A DNA stretch of 43,017 nucleotides from Spirulina sp. SIO3F2 (GTDB lineage: Bacteria; Cyanobacteriota; Cyanobacteriia; Cyanobacteriales; Spirulinaceae), in NCBI GenBank assembly GCA_010672165.1, contig JAAHHN010000029.1:1-43017 (forward strand). Direction: 5' to 3'. Shown piece after piece: positions 33,857-43,017 of this stretch. A program made the position numbers and the translations under genes. The notes under the pieces were generated by a model. The model saw only the letters and a list, made by a program, of their open reading frames with translations. It did not search any database and was not told where the DNA came from. The number at the start of each line of letters is the position of its first letter. Position 1 is the first letter of the stretch.

Positions 33857-34870
33857 CTACTTTTGCTTCTGGTAATCCGAAGGCGATCGCCCTGTCCAAC
33901 GCTTAAACACCCGCGAAAAGGCGCTAACCTCAGAAAAACCCAGCAAACAAGCAATCTCAGATTTATTCAGTTGCCCTGCTTCTAAATATTCGATCGCCAA
34001 ATCTCGCCGCACCTCATCCAATAGCACTTTAAAGGAGGTGTTTTCTGCTTTGAGTTTCTGTTGCAAACTCCGAACACTCATCGTGAGCTGCTGGGCAATA
34101 TCCCGTAATGTGGGAGTCTCGCAGCGTAGGTATTGCAGAATTTCTTGACGGACGCGATCGCTGAGATTGCTATTGCTGTAGCGAGTCATTAACCCTTGAG
34201 CCTGTTGCTCGAAGGCTGCCAACATTTCCGGGCTTGACCCGAGCACCGCCACCTCGTTGAAGTCTCCTGCAAAATGAACATGCAAGGCATCAGCATTAAA
34301 CGCGAGGGGCACCTCACCGAGAATGGTTTGATAGGGGCTTAAATCTTCCGGTTCGGGGAAGGGAAACTGAATTTGAGTGAGTTGTGGAACGCCCCGATTT
34401 TTGCCTAAGTTGCGATGAATGCTCACCATTGAAGCTGCAATAAAATCAAACATGCAGCGCAGCTCCGGTTGCCATCGTCCCACTAGCCGTTCCGTTAGTA
34501 ACAAGTGCTCTGGTGTTTGGTGGAGTTCAGTGATGCAAACATTGGTGAGCAGCGGTTTGTAATGCGCAAACAGCTTCATGCCTTGAGCAACAGTTTTTGT
34601 GTTCATCAAGATGTAGCCGACAATGCCAAACCCTGGCAATTGAAAATATTGCCCCAGTTTCAAACCAATCGCAGCATCCCCTGTCACTGCCACCAATCCC
34701 CGCCAAATCGCATTGTCTTGTTCGAGACTGACCCGAGCTAAGGGTTGGCGTAAAAACGACTCTGTCACCCCAGCCCGCTGCAACACGGTTTCGACATCAA
34801 TGCCACAGGTGCGGGCAATTTGAATGCGGGTGTGAATCAAAAATGCGATCGTTGAAAGTGAGCCAGTCAT
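33857..34870 (-). CDS. AraC family transcriptional regulator with N-terminal arabinose-binding-type domain
   Basis: The 337-residue product has an N-terminal Arabinose_bd-type ligand domain (about 20-205; RTCGIDVETVLQRAGV, AAIGLKLGQYFQLPGFGIVGYILMNT). It ends in an AraC/XylS double helix-turn-helix (about 235-335; PTLRDIAQQLTMSVRSLQQKL and SEIACLLGFSEVSAFSRVFKRWTG). The ligand is unknown. The gene starts 16 nt after the stop of the histidine kinase gene, so the two are probably in one transcript, and the kinase may signal in the same circuit. Confidence 0.92.
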   Translation of the reverse strand: MTGSLSTIAFLIHTRIQIARTCGIDVETVLQRAGVTESFLRQPLARVSLEQDNAIWRGLVAVTGDAAIGLKLGQYFQLPGFGIVGYILMNTKTVAQGMKLFAHYKPLLTNVCITELHQTPEHLLLTERLVGRWQPELRCMFDFIAASMVSIHRNLGKNRGVPQLTQIQFPFPEPEDLSPYQTILGEVPLAFNADALHVHFAGDFNEVAVLGSSPEMLAAFEQQAQGLMTRYSNSNLSDRVRQEILQYLRCETPTLRDIAQQLTMSVRSLQQKLKAENTSFKVLLDEVRRDLAIEYLEAGQLNKSEIACLLGFSEVSAFSRVFKRWTGRSPSDYQKQK

Positions 34871-34886
34871 GATTATTGGTAGATAT

Positions 34887-36548
34887 TTAAGCTGGCTCGG
34901 TCTTCGGCAAACAAACCGTAAACTGGCTACTGTGACCCTCTTGGGACATCACATCAATTGTGCCGCCGTGGAGCGCCACCGCAATCTTAGCAATATGTAA
35001 CCCCAAGCCTGTGCCCTCGATCGCCCCCACATTGCTGCCCCGGCTAAAAGTTTGGAAAATCAACCGTTGTTCAGCACGAGGAATCCCGATTCCCTCATCA
35101 CTGATATGGCAGACCACTTGTTTGGCTTCACCAATGAGCTGAATCTCGATTTTGCCTCCGTCGGGGGAATATTTAATCGCATTCGAGATCAAGTTATTAA
35201 AGACCTGTTGGAGCAAACTGCGATCGCCCACCACCCCTTCAAGATGACCTTGAGTACTCAGGGCTAAGTGGTGGCGTTCAGCCGCCGTGATCTGATGCTC
35301 CGTGAGTAAATAGGTCAGCAATTGACCCAAGTGAATCGGGGCTTGGGCGATCTGTAATTCATCCAGTTCAGCCTGGTTAACTAGCAGCATATTTTTGACC
35401 AAGCCAGCCATATGCTTGGACTTTTGCTCAATAATGGCGAGCAGTCTTTCCTGCTTAGCCAGATCCAGGTTCTGATAATGAGTTTGGAGTGTTTCGGCGG
35501 CAGTTTGAATTGCCGTCAAGGGGGCGTTGTATTCATGGGAAACGGTGGTAATAATCTGAGATTTAAAGGCAGAGAGAGCCTGTTCTTTTTTGAGCGCAGT
35601 TTGAGTCTTGGCAAGCAGTTCAGCATGTTGAATAGCGATCGCTAAATGAATGGCCAACTCATGCAAGGTATGCACCTCATCCGTCTGCCAAGCTCGTGGC
35701 ATCGAGCATTGGTGGGCTACCAGTAACCCCCACAATTGATTCCGATTCTCTGGTTTTACCTGAACCAAAATGGGTGTCACCAGGCTCGCTTGCACCGCAA
35801 ATTGTGCCAACAGGTTGCGGTGGCAAGGGTTGAGATCGGCAGTATGAATATTAGAGACAATCTGCGATCGCCCTGCACAATAGTCCTGGGCCCCCTGATG
35901 TTGGAAATAGGTGTCGGTGATGGTTTGACCCAGCGTAGCTGGATAGCCCGCTTGCACGGATTCCGCAATAATTGTGCCGCTCATATCTGTGGCAAATTGA
36001 TAGGCCAAAACGCGATCGCATTGCAACAAATTCCGCACTTCGGTCACGGCGGTATTCAAGGTTTGCTGTAGCTCTAGAGACTGACGAATCTGAAATGCAA
36101 TCTGGGTCAGCAAGCGTTGACGCTCTTGGGTTTTGATGACCTGTTGGCGCAGTTGAGCCTGGGCAATAACATTTCGCACAGTATGTTGCAAGCGATCGGG
36201 TTGGAGACCATCTTTGAGGAGGTAATCTTGCGCACCGCCTTTGAGGGCGCTGACCGCCACTTCTTCATCACCATAGGCGGTGAGCATGATAATCGCGGTC
36301 TGGGGATAATGGTCAGGGAGTTGTTGTAGAAACTGCAAACCCGTCATATCCGGGAGTGCAAAATCTAGCAGAATCACATCCACAGGTTTGTCTTGCGCCA
36401 ATTCGCTGTAGCAAGCCAGGCCCTGTGCCCCTGAACTCGCTTCTAAGAGCGTATATTGCTGGTGCGGGTCTCTGGTGAGATAGCGTCGATAGAGAGTGCG
36501 ATCGGCCGCCGAATCATCAATAACCAGCACTGTCCAGGTGGTCTGCAT
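34887..36548 (-). CDS. Response regulator/GAF (cyanobacteriochrome-like)/histidine kinase hybrid
   Basis: The 553-residue soluble protein has an N-terminal receiver (about 5-125; phosphoacceptor Asp62 in LLDFALPD, Lys113 in LLKDG). A GAF domain follows (about 155-312). Its LNPCHRNLLAQFAVQASLVTPI segment places Cys242-His243 where cyanobacteriochromes bind their bilin, and RVLAYQFATDMSG and LWGLLVAHQCS are also typical of that family. The kinase core has His338 (VSHEYNAPL), N-box NNLISNAIKY (451-460), DEGIGIP (484-490) and GTGLGL (512-517), so it should be active. The order receiver-GAF-kinase is common in cyanobacteria and puts the kinase under control of an upstream kinase and of the GAF ligand or light. 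It is followed at 16 nt by the AraC gene and is divergent from the TPR-CHAT gene. Confidence 0.92.
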   Translation of the reverse strand: MQTTWTVLVIDDSAADRTLYRRYLTRDPHQQYTLLEASSGAQGLACYSELAQDKPVDVILLDFALPDMTGLQFLQQLPDHYPQTAIIMLTAYGDEEVAVSALKGGAQDYLLKDGLQPDRLQHTVRNVIAQAQLRQQVIKTQERQRLLTQIAFQIRQSLELQQTLNTAVTEVRNLLQCDRVLAYQFATDMSGTIIAESVQAGYPATLGQTITDTYFQHQGAQDYCAGRSQIVSNIHTADLNPCHRNLLAQFAVQASLVTPILVQVKPENRNQLWGLLVAHQCSMPRAWQTDEVHTLHELAIHLAIAIQHAELLAKTQTALKKEQALSAFKSQIITTVSHEYNAPLTAIQTAAETLQTHYQNLDLAKQERLLAIIEQKSKHMAGLVKNMLLVNQAELDELQIAQAPIHLGQLLTYLLTEHQITAAERHHLALSTQGHLEGVVGDRSLLQQVFNNLISNAIKYSPDGGKIEIQLIGEAKQVVCHISDEGIGIPRAEQRLIFQTFSRGSNVGAIEGTGLGLHIAKIAVALHGGTIDVMSQEGHSSQFTVCLPKTEPA

Positions 36549-36667
36549 CGCAGCGTCCCTTCAAGTTCGTTTCCAATTTTAGGACACCAGAGTCCCGATA
36601 AGATGGCCAGTTGGGGAGTTGGGTTAGACTACGGGCATTGTTTGGAAGTCTTGAAGAGTTATCAACT

Positions 36668-39600
36668 ATGTTGAGAGACTGGCGTTGGGTAGGGATATTG
36701 GTCTTGTTGGGGATTTTGGCGGGGGGTGTACTGGCGGCCGAGGGAAAAGCTAGCAAGCGGCCGATGAGTCTGGGGCGGAGTGAACTCACCAAACTCTCGA
36801 ATGGATGTCTGCGCTACAGCGGCATAGCGGAGGACAAACGTAGCGTAGGCGCTGCTACCTGCCCAAGCTATCATCAGAGACTGAGCCCTGAGGGGTATCG
36901 TGGCAGAGCCGAGGAGAGCAAAAAGGGAGCTATTGATATAGCTCCTCTACAGGGGATGGAAAGAGTCCAGCTATTTTCTGTACAACCTGCCACACCAGAA
37001 CCAAAGTTTCCCCATGCATGGTTAGCGCAAGCAGGAGAATCAGATGAAGCCAACCAATTGTTCTATGAAGGTGTTGCGCTTTTTGAGCAGAGCACAGCCG
37101 AATCGTTACAAGCTGCGATTGAGAAGTTTGAGGCTGCCATTGCACTTTATCAGGCGATGGGGAATCACTTTGGAGAAGGTCGAGCCCGAGTTGTGGTGGG
37201 TTTAGTTTATGACAACTTAGGCTTCAAAGCTGAAGCATTGGAGCAGTATGCAACAGCCCTCAATCTATGGCAAACGCTTGCCCAGCAAACAACTGGAGAT
37301 AGCCAAACAATATCCCAATCCTGGCAAGCTATCACGCTCAACAATATCGGTGCAGCCCACAATGCTCGTGGAGAGATGCAACAAGCACTAGAATTTTACA
37401 GTCAAGCCCTTTCGCTTTTTCGAGTAATAGGCGATCGGGGTGGAGAAGCAAACAGTCTTAATAATATTGGTTTTGTCTACTATGTCCTTGGCAATCAGCA
37501 GCAAGCCTTGGAATATTATGATCAGGCTCTACCTCTTTTTCGAGCAATGGACGATCGGGGTGGAGAAGCCACTACGCTCAACAATCTTGGTTTGGTCTAC
37601 CACGTCTTAGGTCAACGGCGGCGGGCATTGGAATTTTATAATCAGGCCTTGCCACTTCTTCGAGCTGTTGGTGATCTCAGCGGGGCAGGGAATACGCTTA
37701 ATAATATTGGCTTTGCCTATTCTGCCCTTGGAGAAAAGCGACAGGCACTGGAGTTTTACAACCAGGCCTTGCCACTCCTTCAAGCTGTCGGTGATCGGGG
37801 TGGGGAAGCTAGAACCCTCAACAATATTGCTCAGATCTACGATGATCGAGGGGAAAAACAGCAGGCGCTGGAGTTTTATAATCAGGCCTTGCCACTCCTT
37901 AAGTCCGTCGGCGATCGGGCTGGTGAAGCTAGCACCCTCAATAACATCGGTTTTGTCTACAATGCCTTGGGCGAAAATCAGCGAGCGCTTGAGTTCTATG
38001 ACCAAGCCCTCTCACTTGTACAAGCTATCGGTGATCGGGGCGGAGAAGCGGATACCGTTAACAATATTGGTCTCGCTTACTCTGCTCTCGGAGAACAGGA
38101 GCGAGCGCTGGAATTTTATAACCGCTCTCTATCCCTTTATCAAACTGTTGGTGATCGAGGTGGGGAAGCTATTGCACTCAATAATATTGGTCAAATTTAT
38201 GATGTTTTGGGGGAACAGCAGCAAGCGCTGGAACACTACAACCAAGCGCTCTCTCTCAGTCGGATGGTAGGTGATCAAGCTGGCGAAGCCTCCATTCTCA
38301 ACAACTTTAGTTTTGTTCACGTTTCTCTGGGAGAAGAGCTGCGAGCACTAGAGTTTTTAAATCGCTCCCTAACTCTCTTTCAAGCCACAGGTAATCTATC
38401 TGGGAGAGTAAACACTTTAGGCAGCTTGGCTCTGTTACGGTACTCCCAAGACCAACTCCCTGAAGCGCTTGCTCATATTCAGGATGCGATCGCCCTTATC
38501 GAACAACTCCGTAGCCTCACTCCCCCCGGCGAACTACGCCAAACCTACTTTGCCACCGTCCAAAGCTATTACCAACTCTATCTCGATCTCCTGATAGAAC
38601 TGCATCAACAAGATCCCAATAGTGGCTACGATAAAATCGCCTTTCGGATCAGCGAAAGCAGCCGTGCCCGTACCCTTGTTGAACAACTCACCGAAGCCAA
38701 CCTGGATATTCGTCAAGGCGTAGATCCAATGCTTCTCACTCAAGAACAAGACCTGATTCAGAAACTCAACGCGGCTGAACAGCAGCGCATCACCCTTCTC
38801 CAAGGTAGCTATAGCAATGTTGAACTAGAAGCAGTTAAAACCCAAATTGAGCAAACCCTCCAAGATCTCGAAGATGTTGAGAGTCGTATCCGCCAAGTCA
38901 GCCCTACTTACGCCCAACTCCAATTTCCCGACCCCCTCACCCTCGAAGAAGTCCAAGACCAAATCCTTGACGAGGATACACTGCTGCTTGAATACGCCCT
39001 CGGCAATGAGCGAAGTTATCTCTTCTTGGTTAGCAAAACTAGACTGCAAATCTACGTTCTCCCACCTAAAGCTGAAATCGAAGCTGCGGTCGAAGTCTAC
39101 CGTAACCAACTCCAAGACCGTAACTTTACAGATTTAAGCCAAGGTCAAGACCTAAGTGAACTGCTTTTGGGTCAAGTAGCGGAACAACTAGACAATAAGC
39201 GGCTGTTGGTTGTCAGTAATGGCAAACTGCAATTGCTACCATTTGGAGCGTTGCCTGTGCCTGCGGGTGCAGTAGCGCATTCGGAATCCCCCCTTCCCCC
39301 CTTGTTAAGGCGGGGAACACTGCAAGCGGCTGGGATAGTGACAGAATTTATTGCAACTGCGATCAGTCAAAACCCCCTTACAAAGGGGGTCGGCGCAGCC
39401 GGGGGGATTGTGCAAGCCACTCCAGAAAAGACCCAACCGAACAGGGAAGCTCAGCCCCTCCTAGCTAACCACGAAATCATCACCCTTCCTTCTGCCACCA
39501 GCCTTGCTGTTCAGCGTCGTCAATGGCAAAGTCGCCCCCCAGCCAGCAAAACCGTTGCAGTGATCGCCGACCCCGTCTTCAACACAGATGATGAGCGCTT

Positions 39601-40255
39601 TGCAGGCAATCGTCCTGCTGAACCGAATAACGAACAGGATCTTGCCGATCTCTTGGGTCTGCGCTCCGGTTGTAACAGCTTTAGTCGTCTGCTCTACACT
39701 GCCACCGAAGCCCAGTACATCCTTGACCTTGTTCCCGATGCCCAAGAATTCAGTGCGCTCGGTTTTGCTGCCAATCACAACGCTGCCACTGACCCCGCTC
39801 TCAGCCAATATCAAATCCTGCATTTAGCAACACATGGGTGCATTCAAGATAATCCACGCCTCTCGGGTCTAGCGCTTTCTTTCTATGACCCAAATGGCAA
39901 TAAGGCTGAGCAAAATCGCCTTAATCTCCAAGATATCTACAACTTAGAACTCAATGCCGAACTGGTGGTACTCAGTGCCTGCCAGACCGGAATTGGTGAA
40001 GATGTAGCGGGAGAAGGCGTTGTCGGTTTGACCAGTGGCTTTCTTTATGCCGGAGCTAAGCGTGTGGTGGTGAGCCTTTGGAACGTGAATGATGCAGTCA
40101 CTGCTGACCTAATGAGTGACTATTACCGCCGGATGCTTGAAAGCGGCAATGACCCGAATCAAGCGTTGTGGCAAGCCCAATTGAACCTATGGAATAGCGA
40201 TGAGTTTCGTGCGCCGTTCTATTGGGCAGCGTTTACGATGCAGGGGGAATTTTGA
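36668..40255 (+). CDS. Secreted TPR-CHAT domain (caspase-like) protein
   Basis: I prefer ATG 36668 over 36611 because it begins a signal peptide (MLRDWRWVGILVLLGILAGGVLAAEG) and follows GAAGAG; the product is 1195 residues. Residues about 25-120 are a poorly conserved spacer that looks partly repeat-derived. About 12 TPRs of 40 residues (LNNIGxVYxxLGExxxALEFYNQALPLL) cover about 130-620, a coiled coil about 680-760, and the CHAT domain about 780-1195. The caspase-type dyad His1056 (LATHG) and Cys1105 (LSACQTG) is intact. CHAT proteases cleave partner proteins, as TPR-CHAT does in type III CRISPR systems, but no CRISPR genes are near and secretion argues for another role. An insertion of about 45 residues (872-918) comes from a dispersed repeat. 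Confidence 0.93.
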   Translation: MLRDWRWVGILVLLGILAGGVLAAEGKASKRPMSLGRSELTKLSNGCLRYSGIAEDKRSVGAATCPSYHQRLSPEGYRGRAEESKKGAIDIAPLQGMERVQLFSVQPATPEPKFPHAWLAQAGESDEANQLFYEGVALFEQSTAESLQAAIEKFEAAIALYQAMGNHFGEGRARVVVGLVYDNLGFKAEALEQYATALNLWQTLAQQTTGDSQTISQSWQAITLNNIGAAHNARGEMQQALEFYSQALSLFRVIGDRGGEANSLNNIGFVYYVLGNQQQALEYYDQALPLFRAMDDRGGEATTLNNLGLVYHVLGQRRRALEFYNQALPLLRAVGDLSGAGNTLNNIGFAYSALGEKRQALEFYNQALPLLQAVGDRGGEARTLNNIAQIYDDRGEKQQALEFYNQALPLLKSVGDRAGEASTLNNIGFVYNALGENQRALEFYDQALSLVQAIGDRGGEADTVNNIGLAYSALGEQERALEFYNRSLSLYQTVGDRGGEAIALNNIGQIYDVLGEQQQALEHYNQALSLSRMVGDQAGEASILNNFSFVHVSLGEELRALEFLNRSLTLFQATGNLSGRVNTLGSLALLRYSQDQLPEALAHIQDAIALIEQLRSLTPPGELRQTYFATVQSYYQLYLDLLIELHQQDPNSGYDKIAFRISESSRARTLVEQLTEANLDIRQGVDPMLLTQEQDLIQKLNAAEQQRITLLQGSYSNVELEAVKTQIEQTLQDLEDVESRIRQVSPTYAQLQFPDPLTLEEVQDQILDEDTLLLEYALGNERSYLFLVSKTRLQIYVLPPKAEIEAAVEVYRNQLQDRNFTDLSQGQDLSELLLGQVAEQLDNKRLLVVSNGKLQLLPFGALPVPAGAVAHSESPLPPLLRRGTLQAAGIVTEFIATAISQNPLTKGVGAAGGIVQATPEKTQPNREAQPLLANHEIITLPSATSLAVQRRQWQSRPPASKTVAVIADPVFNTDDERFAGNRPAEPNNEQDLADLLGLRSGCNSFSRLLYTATEAQYILDLVPDAQEFSALGFAANHNAATDPALSQYQILHLATHGCIQDNPRLSGLALSFYDPNGNKAEQNRLNLQDIYNLELNAELVVLSACQTGIGEDVAGEGVVGLTSGFLYAGAKRVVVSLWNVNDAVTADLMSDYYRRMLESGNDPNQALWQAQLNLWNSDEFRAPFYWAAFTMQGEF
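37327..38395 (+). repeat. 120-bp tandem repeats encoding TPRs
   Basis: Nine units of 120 bp encode nearly the same 40 residues, with GATCGGGGTGGAGAAGC recurring at the repeat boundary and TTTATAATCAGGCCTTGCC inside. Similarity is high at the DNA level as well, which points to recent duplication or gene conversion between units. Confidence 0.85.
39285..39409. repeat. GC-rich palindromic dispersed repeat inserted in the CHAT gene
   Basis: It is bounded by perfect 9-bp inverted ends, AATCCCCCC at 39285-39293 and GGGGGGATT at 39401-39409, with an inner palindrome CCCCCTTACAAAGGGGG. It belongs to the same family as 27479-27666. The reading frame stays open through it and adds about 42 residues (around SPLPPLLRRG to GVGAAGG) to the CHAT protein. 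Confidence 0.75.
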
Positions 40256-40303
40256 ATTCGGAGTTCGGAATCCAGAATAATTTTGGGAGGTAATGGCACT
40301 GGG

Positions 40304-41284
40304 CTAGAGCCATTTGAGGCCCACTGCCGCTAGGATAATTACCCCAAACACCAGCCGATACCAGACAAAAACCCAAGTATCTTGCTTTTGGAGATATTTA
40401 ATTAACCAGGCGATCGCCAGATAGGAAAAAAACGCCGAAGAGATTGTCCCAATTAGCAATGGCAGCCAAGCTGTAGCATCAACGCCAGCATCAAGCACAT
40501 CGGTCTTGAGTTGCACCAAACCCGCCAAGGTAATGGCGGGAATTCCCAATAGAAACGAAAAGCGGGCAGCGGTCGCCCGTTCGAGACCCATAAATAAGCC
40601 CGCCGTAATTGTGGAACCCGAACGGGAGACGCCCGGAATCAAAGCCAGGGATTGGGCCAGACCCATATTGATACCATCGAGCATCGTGAGTTTGTTAAAA
40701 TTCCGAGTTCGGGGGCCAATTTTCTCAGCCAGCGCCAGCAGCAGCGCCATCACAATTGAGGCGATCGCGATCGCAGGTAAGCTACGGATCGGCGATTCAT
40801 CTAAATCAGGTACGAGCGCTTTGAGGAGTAGGCCAAAAAATACAATTGGCAGCGTTCCCACCGCAATCCCCAGAGAAATGCGAAATTCTTGAGCTTGCCA
40901 ATCCCGTTGTTTAATGGCTCTAAATGACCCCAGGGCGAGATCCGCGATATCCTGCCAGAAATACCACAACACCGCCCCAATACTGCCTAGTTGGATCACC
41001 GCCGTAAAAGTAATACCGGGATCGCCCCAGCCCAAGGCCACAGGAACCACTTTAAGATGAGCAGTACTACTAATCGGGATGAATTCTGTTAAGCCCTGCA
41101 CCATGCCCAACACAATGGCTTCAAACCAATTGATCTGGGCAATTGTGCTGACTTCTGGCGCGGTGGTGGCCAGGAGCGGCATAGCCTGAACCTGATGATG
41201 CAATGCCGAGAGGGCGATCGCGCAGCCTAAGCCCACAAGAATTCCTGTCCAAATTGTCAGGTGCTGCTGTGCCGCTCGATTCAT
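40304..41284 (-). CDS. uppP: Undecaprenyl-diphosphatase
   Basis: The 326-residue polytopic membrane protein dephosphorylates undecaprenyl pyrophosphate to recycle the lipid carrier of cell-wall synthesis (BacA/UppP family). Motif 1 is EAIVLGMVQGLTEFIPISSTAHL (about 55-77) with the catalytic Glu, and motif 2 is IPGVSRSGSTI with the catalytic Arg. Eight or so hydrophobic helices are visible. The N-terminus is about 45 residues longer than the usual family start and contains an additional hydrophobic helix (WTGILVGLGCAIALSAL). It is followed by Ala/Thr-rich sequence that resembles a cleavable signal or a fused helix. It lies 21 nt downstream of the InrS-like gene on the same strand. Confidence 0.95.
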   Translation of the reverse strand: MNRAAQQHLTIWTGILVGLGCAIALSALHHQVQAMPLLATTAPEVSTIAQINWFEAIVLGMVQGLTEFIPISSTAHLKVVPVALGWGDPGITFTAVIQLGSIGAVLWYFWQDIADLALGSFRAIKQRDWQAQEFRISLGIAVGTLPIVFFGLLLKALVPDLDESPIRSLPAIAIASIVMALLLALAEKIGPRTRNFNKLTMLDGINMGLAQSLALIPGVSRSGSTITAGLFMGLERATAARFSFLLGIPAITLAGLVQLKTDVLDAGVDATAWLPLLIGTISSAFFSYLAIAWLIKYLQKQDTWVFVWYRLVFGVIILAAVGLKWL

Positions 41285-41305
41285 AGTGGTGTTGTTTCCA
41301 AGAGA

Positions 41306-41629
41306 CTAGCGTAAAAAATGGTCTAAGGCGGCCTTGAGTTCTTCTAATTCGGCTTCAATATTACCCTGTTGGGCAGCCCGCCCCACACAAGCTGTGAGAT
41401 GTTCATCGAGAATCATCCGGGCGACGCGATCGAGTGCCCCTCGTACCGCGGCAATTTGAATCAGAACCTCAGGGCAATGGCGATCTTCAGTCACCATCGT
41501 TTTAATCCCACGAATATGACCCTCAATCCGAGATAGCCGATTAATGATTTTGCGCTGAGTTTGGGCATCATGAACATGATCCAGCGCAGCATGGGAGTGA
41601 GAGGGTAGTGAGTCAGAGTTGTATCGCAT
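41306..41629 (-). CDS. CsoR/RcnR-family metal-sensing repressor, InrS-like
   Basis: I choose ATG 41629 over 41704 because it gives the family length (107 residues) and starts just before the His-rich arm. The all-helical DUF156 fold is clear (NRLSRIEGHIRGIKTMV, RGALDRVARMILDEHL). Cys52, His77 and Cys81 form the sensor site. With His20 in the DHVHD arm they match, one residue offset, the nickel ligands His21, Cys53, His78 and Cys82 of Synechocystis InrS. A nickel-responsive repressor is therefore likely; a copper-sensing CsoR is the alternative. No nickel exporter is visible in the window. It precedes uppP by 21 nt, so the two may share a transcript. Confidence 0.88.
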   Translation of the reverse strand: MRYNSDSLPSHSHAALDHVHDAQTQRKIINRLSRIEGHIRGIKTMVTEDRHCPEVLIQIAAVRGALDRVARMILDEHLTACVGRAAQQGNIEAELEELKAALDHFLR

Positions 41630-41819
41630 TATCAAAAGGGATGAAGACAATGCGTCGGGTGGGCATTGCCCATTGAACAAAGATTTCAGGGCTTGAAAGG
41701 GCATCCCTTAAAGAAGTTCGTACTATCCATAAAGCTGCCAATGGCACAGTGACTCAACTGAGCGTAAGGCGAATGGGACGCTCCCGCCCTACGAGTCAAT
41801 TTAGAGTTGAGAGCCTGCC

Positions 41820-43017
<1,198 letters not shown>

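Noticed and set aside
37327-38395. Repeat array as a mobile or CRISPR structure
   Set aside because: The 120-bp period equals 40 residues of a TPR consensus and stays in frame, so it is protein-coding repetition.

Overview
The window is a piece of a cyanobacterial chromosome. The HIP1 octamer GCGATCGC recurs throughout (for example near 2538, 4338, 8896, 10785, 15665, 23372). The gene types agree: split RNA polymerase subunit RpoC2, PEP-CTERM proteins, DUF928, a CHASE2 cyclase, a TPR-CHAT protein, XisH/XisI, Uma2 and a cyanobacteriochrome-like GAF kinase. I cannot name the genus. The base composition is mixed. Housekeeping genes (polA, cysH, uppP, rpoC2) are moderately G+C-rich and HIP1-rich, while several accessory genes (633-2909, 7157-7744, 12153-14006, 19855-23394) are visibly A+T-richer and look imported.

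Layout. 1-7744 (minus strand) is a tight four-gene cassette: a 195-aa protein, a 1385-aa protein, a 758-aa protein ending in a phage-type tail-collar domain, and a fourth gene that runs off the left edge. None has a signal peptide. I do not recognise it as a characterised system, and it is the best candidate here for something undescribed. 8514-11503 is a DUF928 gene translationally coupled to a CHASE2/class III nucleotide cyclase. 12153-14006 is a three-domain peptidoglycan hydrolase with no export signal, sitting just downstream of a small non-autonomous transposable element. 14.1-18.2 kb is an island of small selfish or defence-type modules: a truncated coiled-coil gene, an antitoxin-like gene, a xisH/xisI relic, ParDE, an intact xisH-xisI pair and a Uma2 nuclease. 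18374-19483 is an aldo/keto reductase, followed by a decayed PEP-CTERM fragment.

19855-23394 (minus) encodes an HTH protein carrying two STAND-type NTPase domains in tandem (NB-ARC and NACHT), the likely core of a defence module. It is divergent from a 62-aa hydrophobic peptide gene. The promoter between them carries helically spaced TGAAC repeats. Then come a small unknown gene, polA, a dispersed palindromic repeat, cysH, a PEP-CTERM gene, a SnoaL-like gene and a class II aldolase-like gene whose stop codon lies in a MITE end.

31112-36548 (minus) is a run of four regulatory genes: a response regulator/GAF/histidine kinase, an AraC regulator, a membrane protein with a periplasmic phosphate-binding-type domain, and a membrane-anchored WD40 protein. 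The first two are 16 nt apart and probably co-transcribed. 36668-40255 is a secreted TPR-CHAT (caspase-like) protein with a repeat element inserted in frame. The right end holds uppP, an InrS-like metal-sensing repressor and the 3' part of rpoC2.

There are no tRNA, rRNA or CRISPR features that I can see. Mobile traces are small: two diverged MITE copies sharing ends (8295-8426, 30992-31109), one element with a 6-bp target duplication (11941-12128), and a GC-rich palindromic repeat family (27479-27666, 39285-39409).
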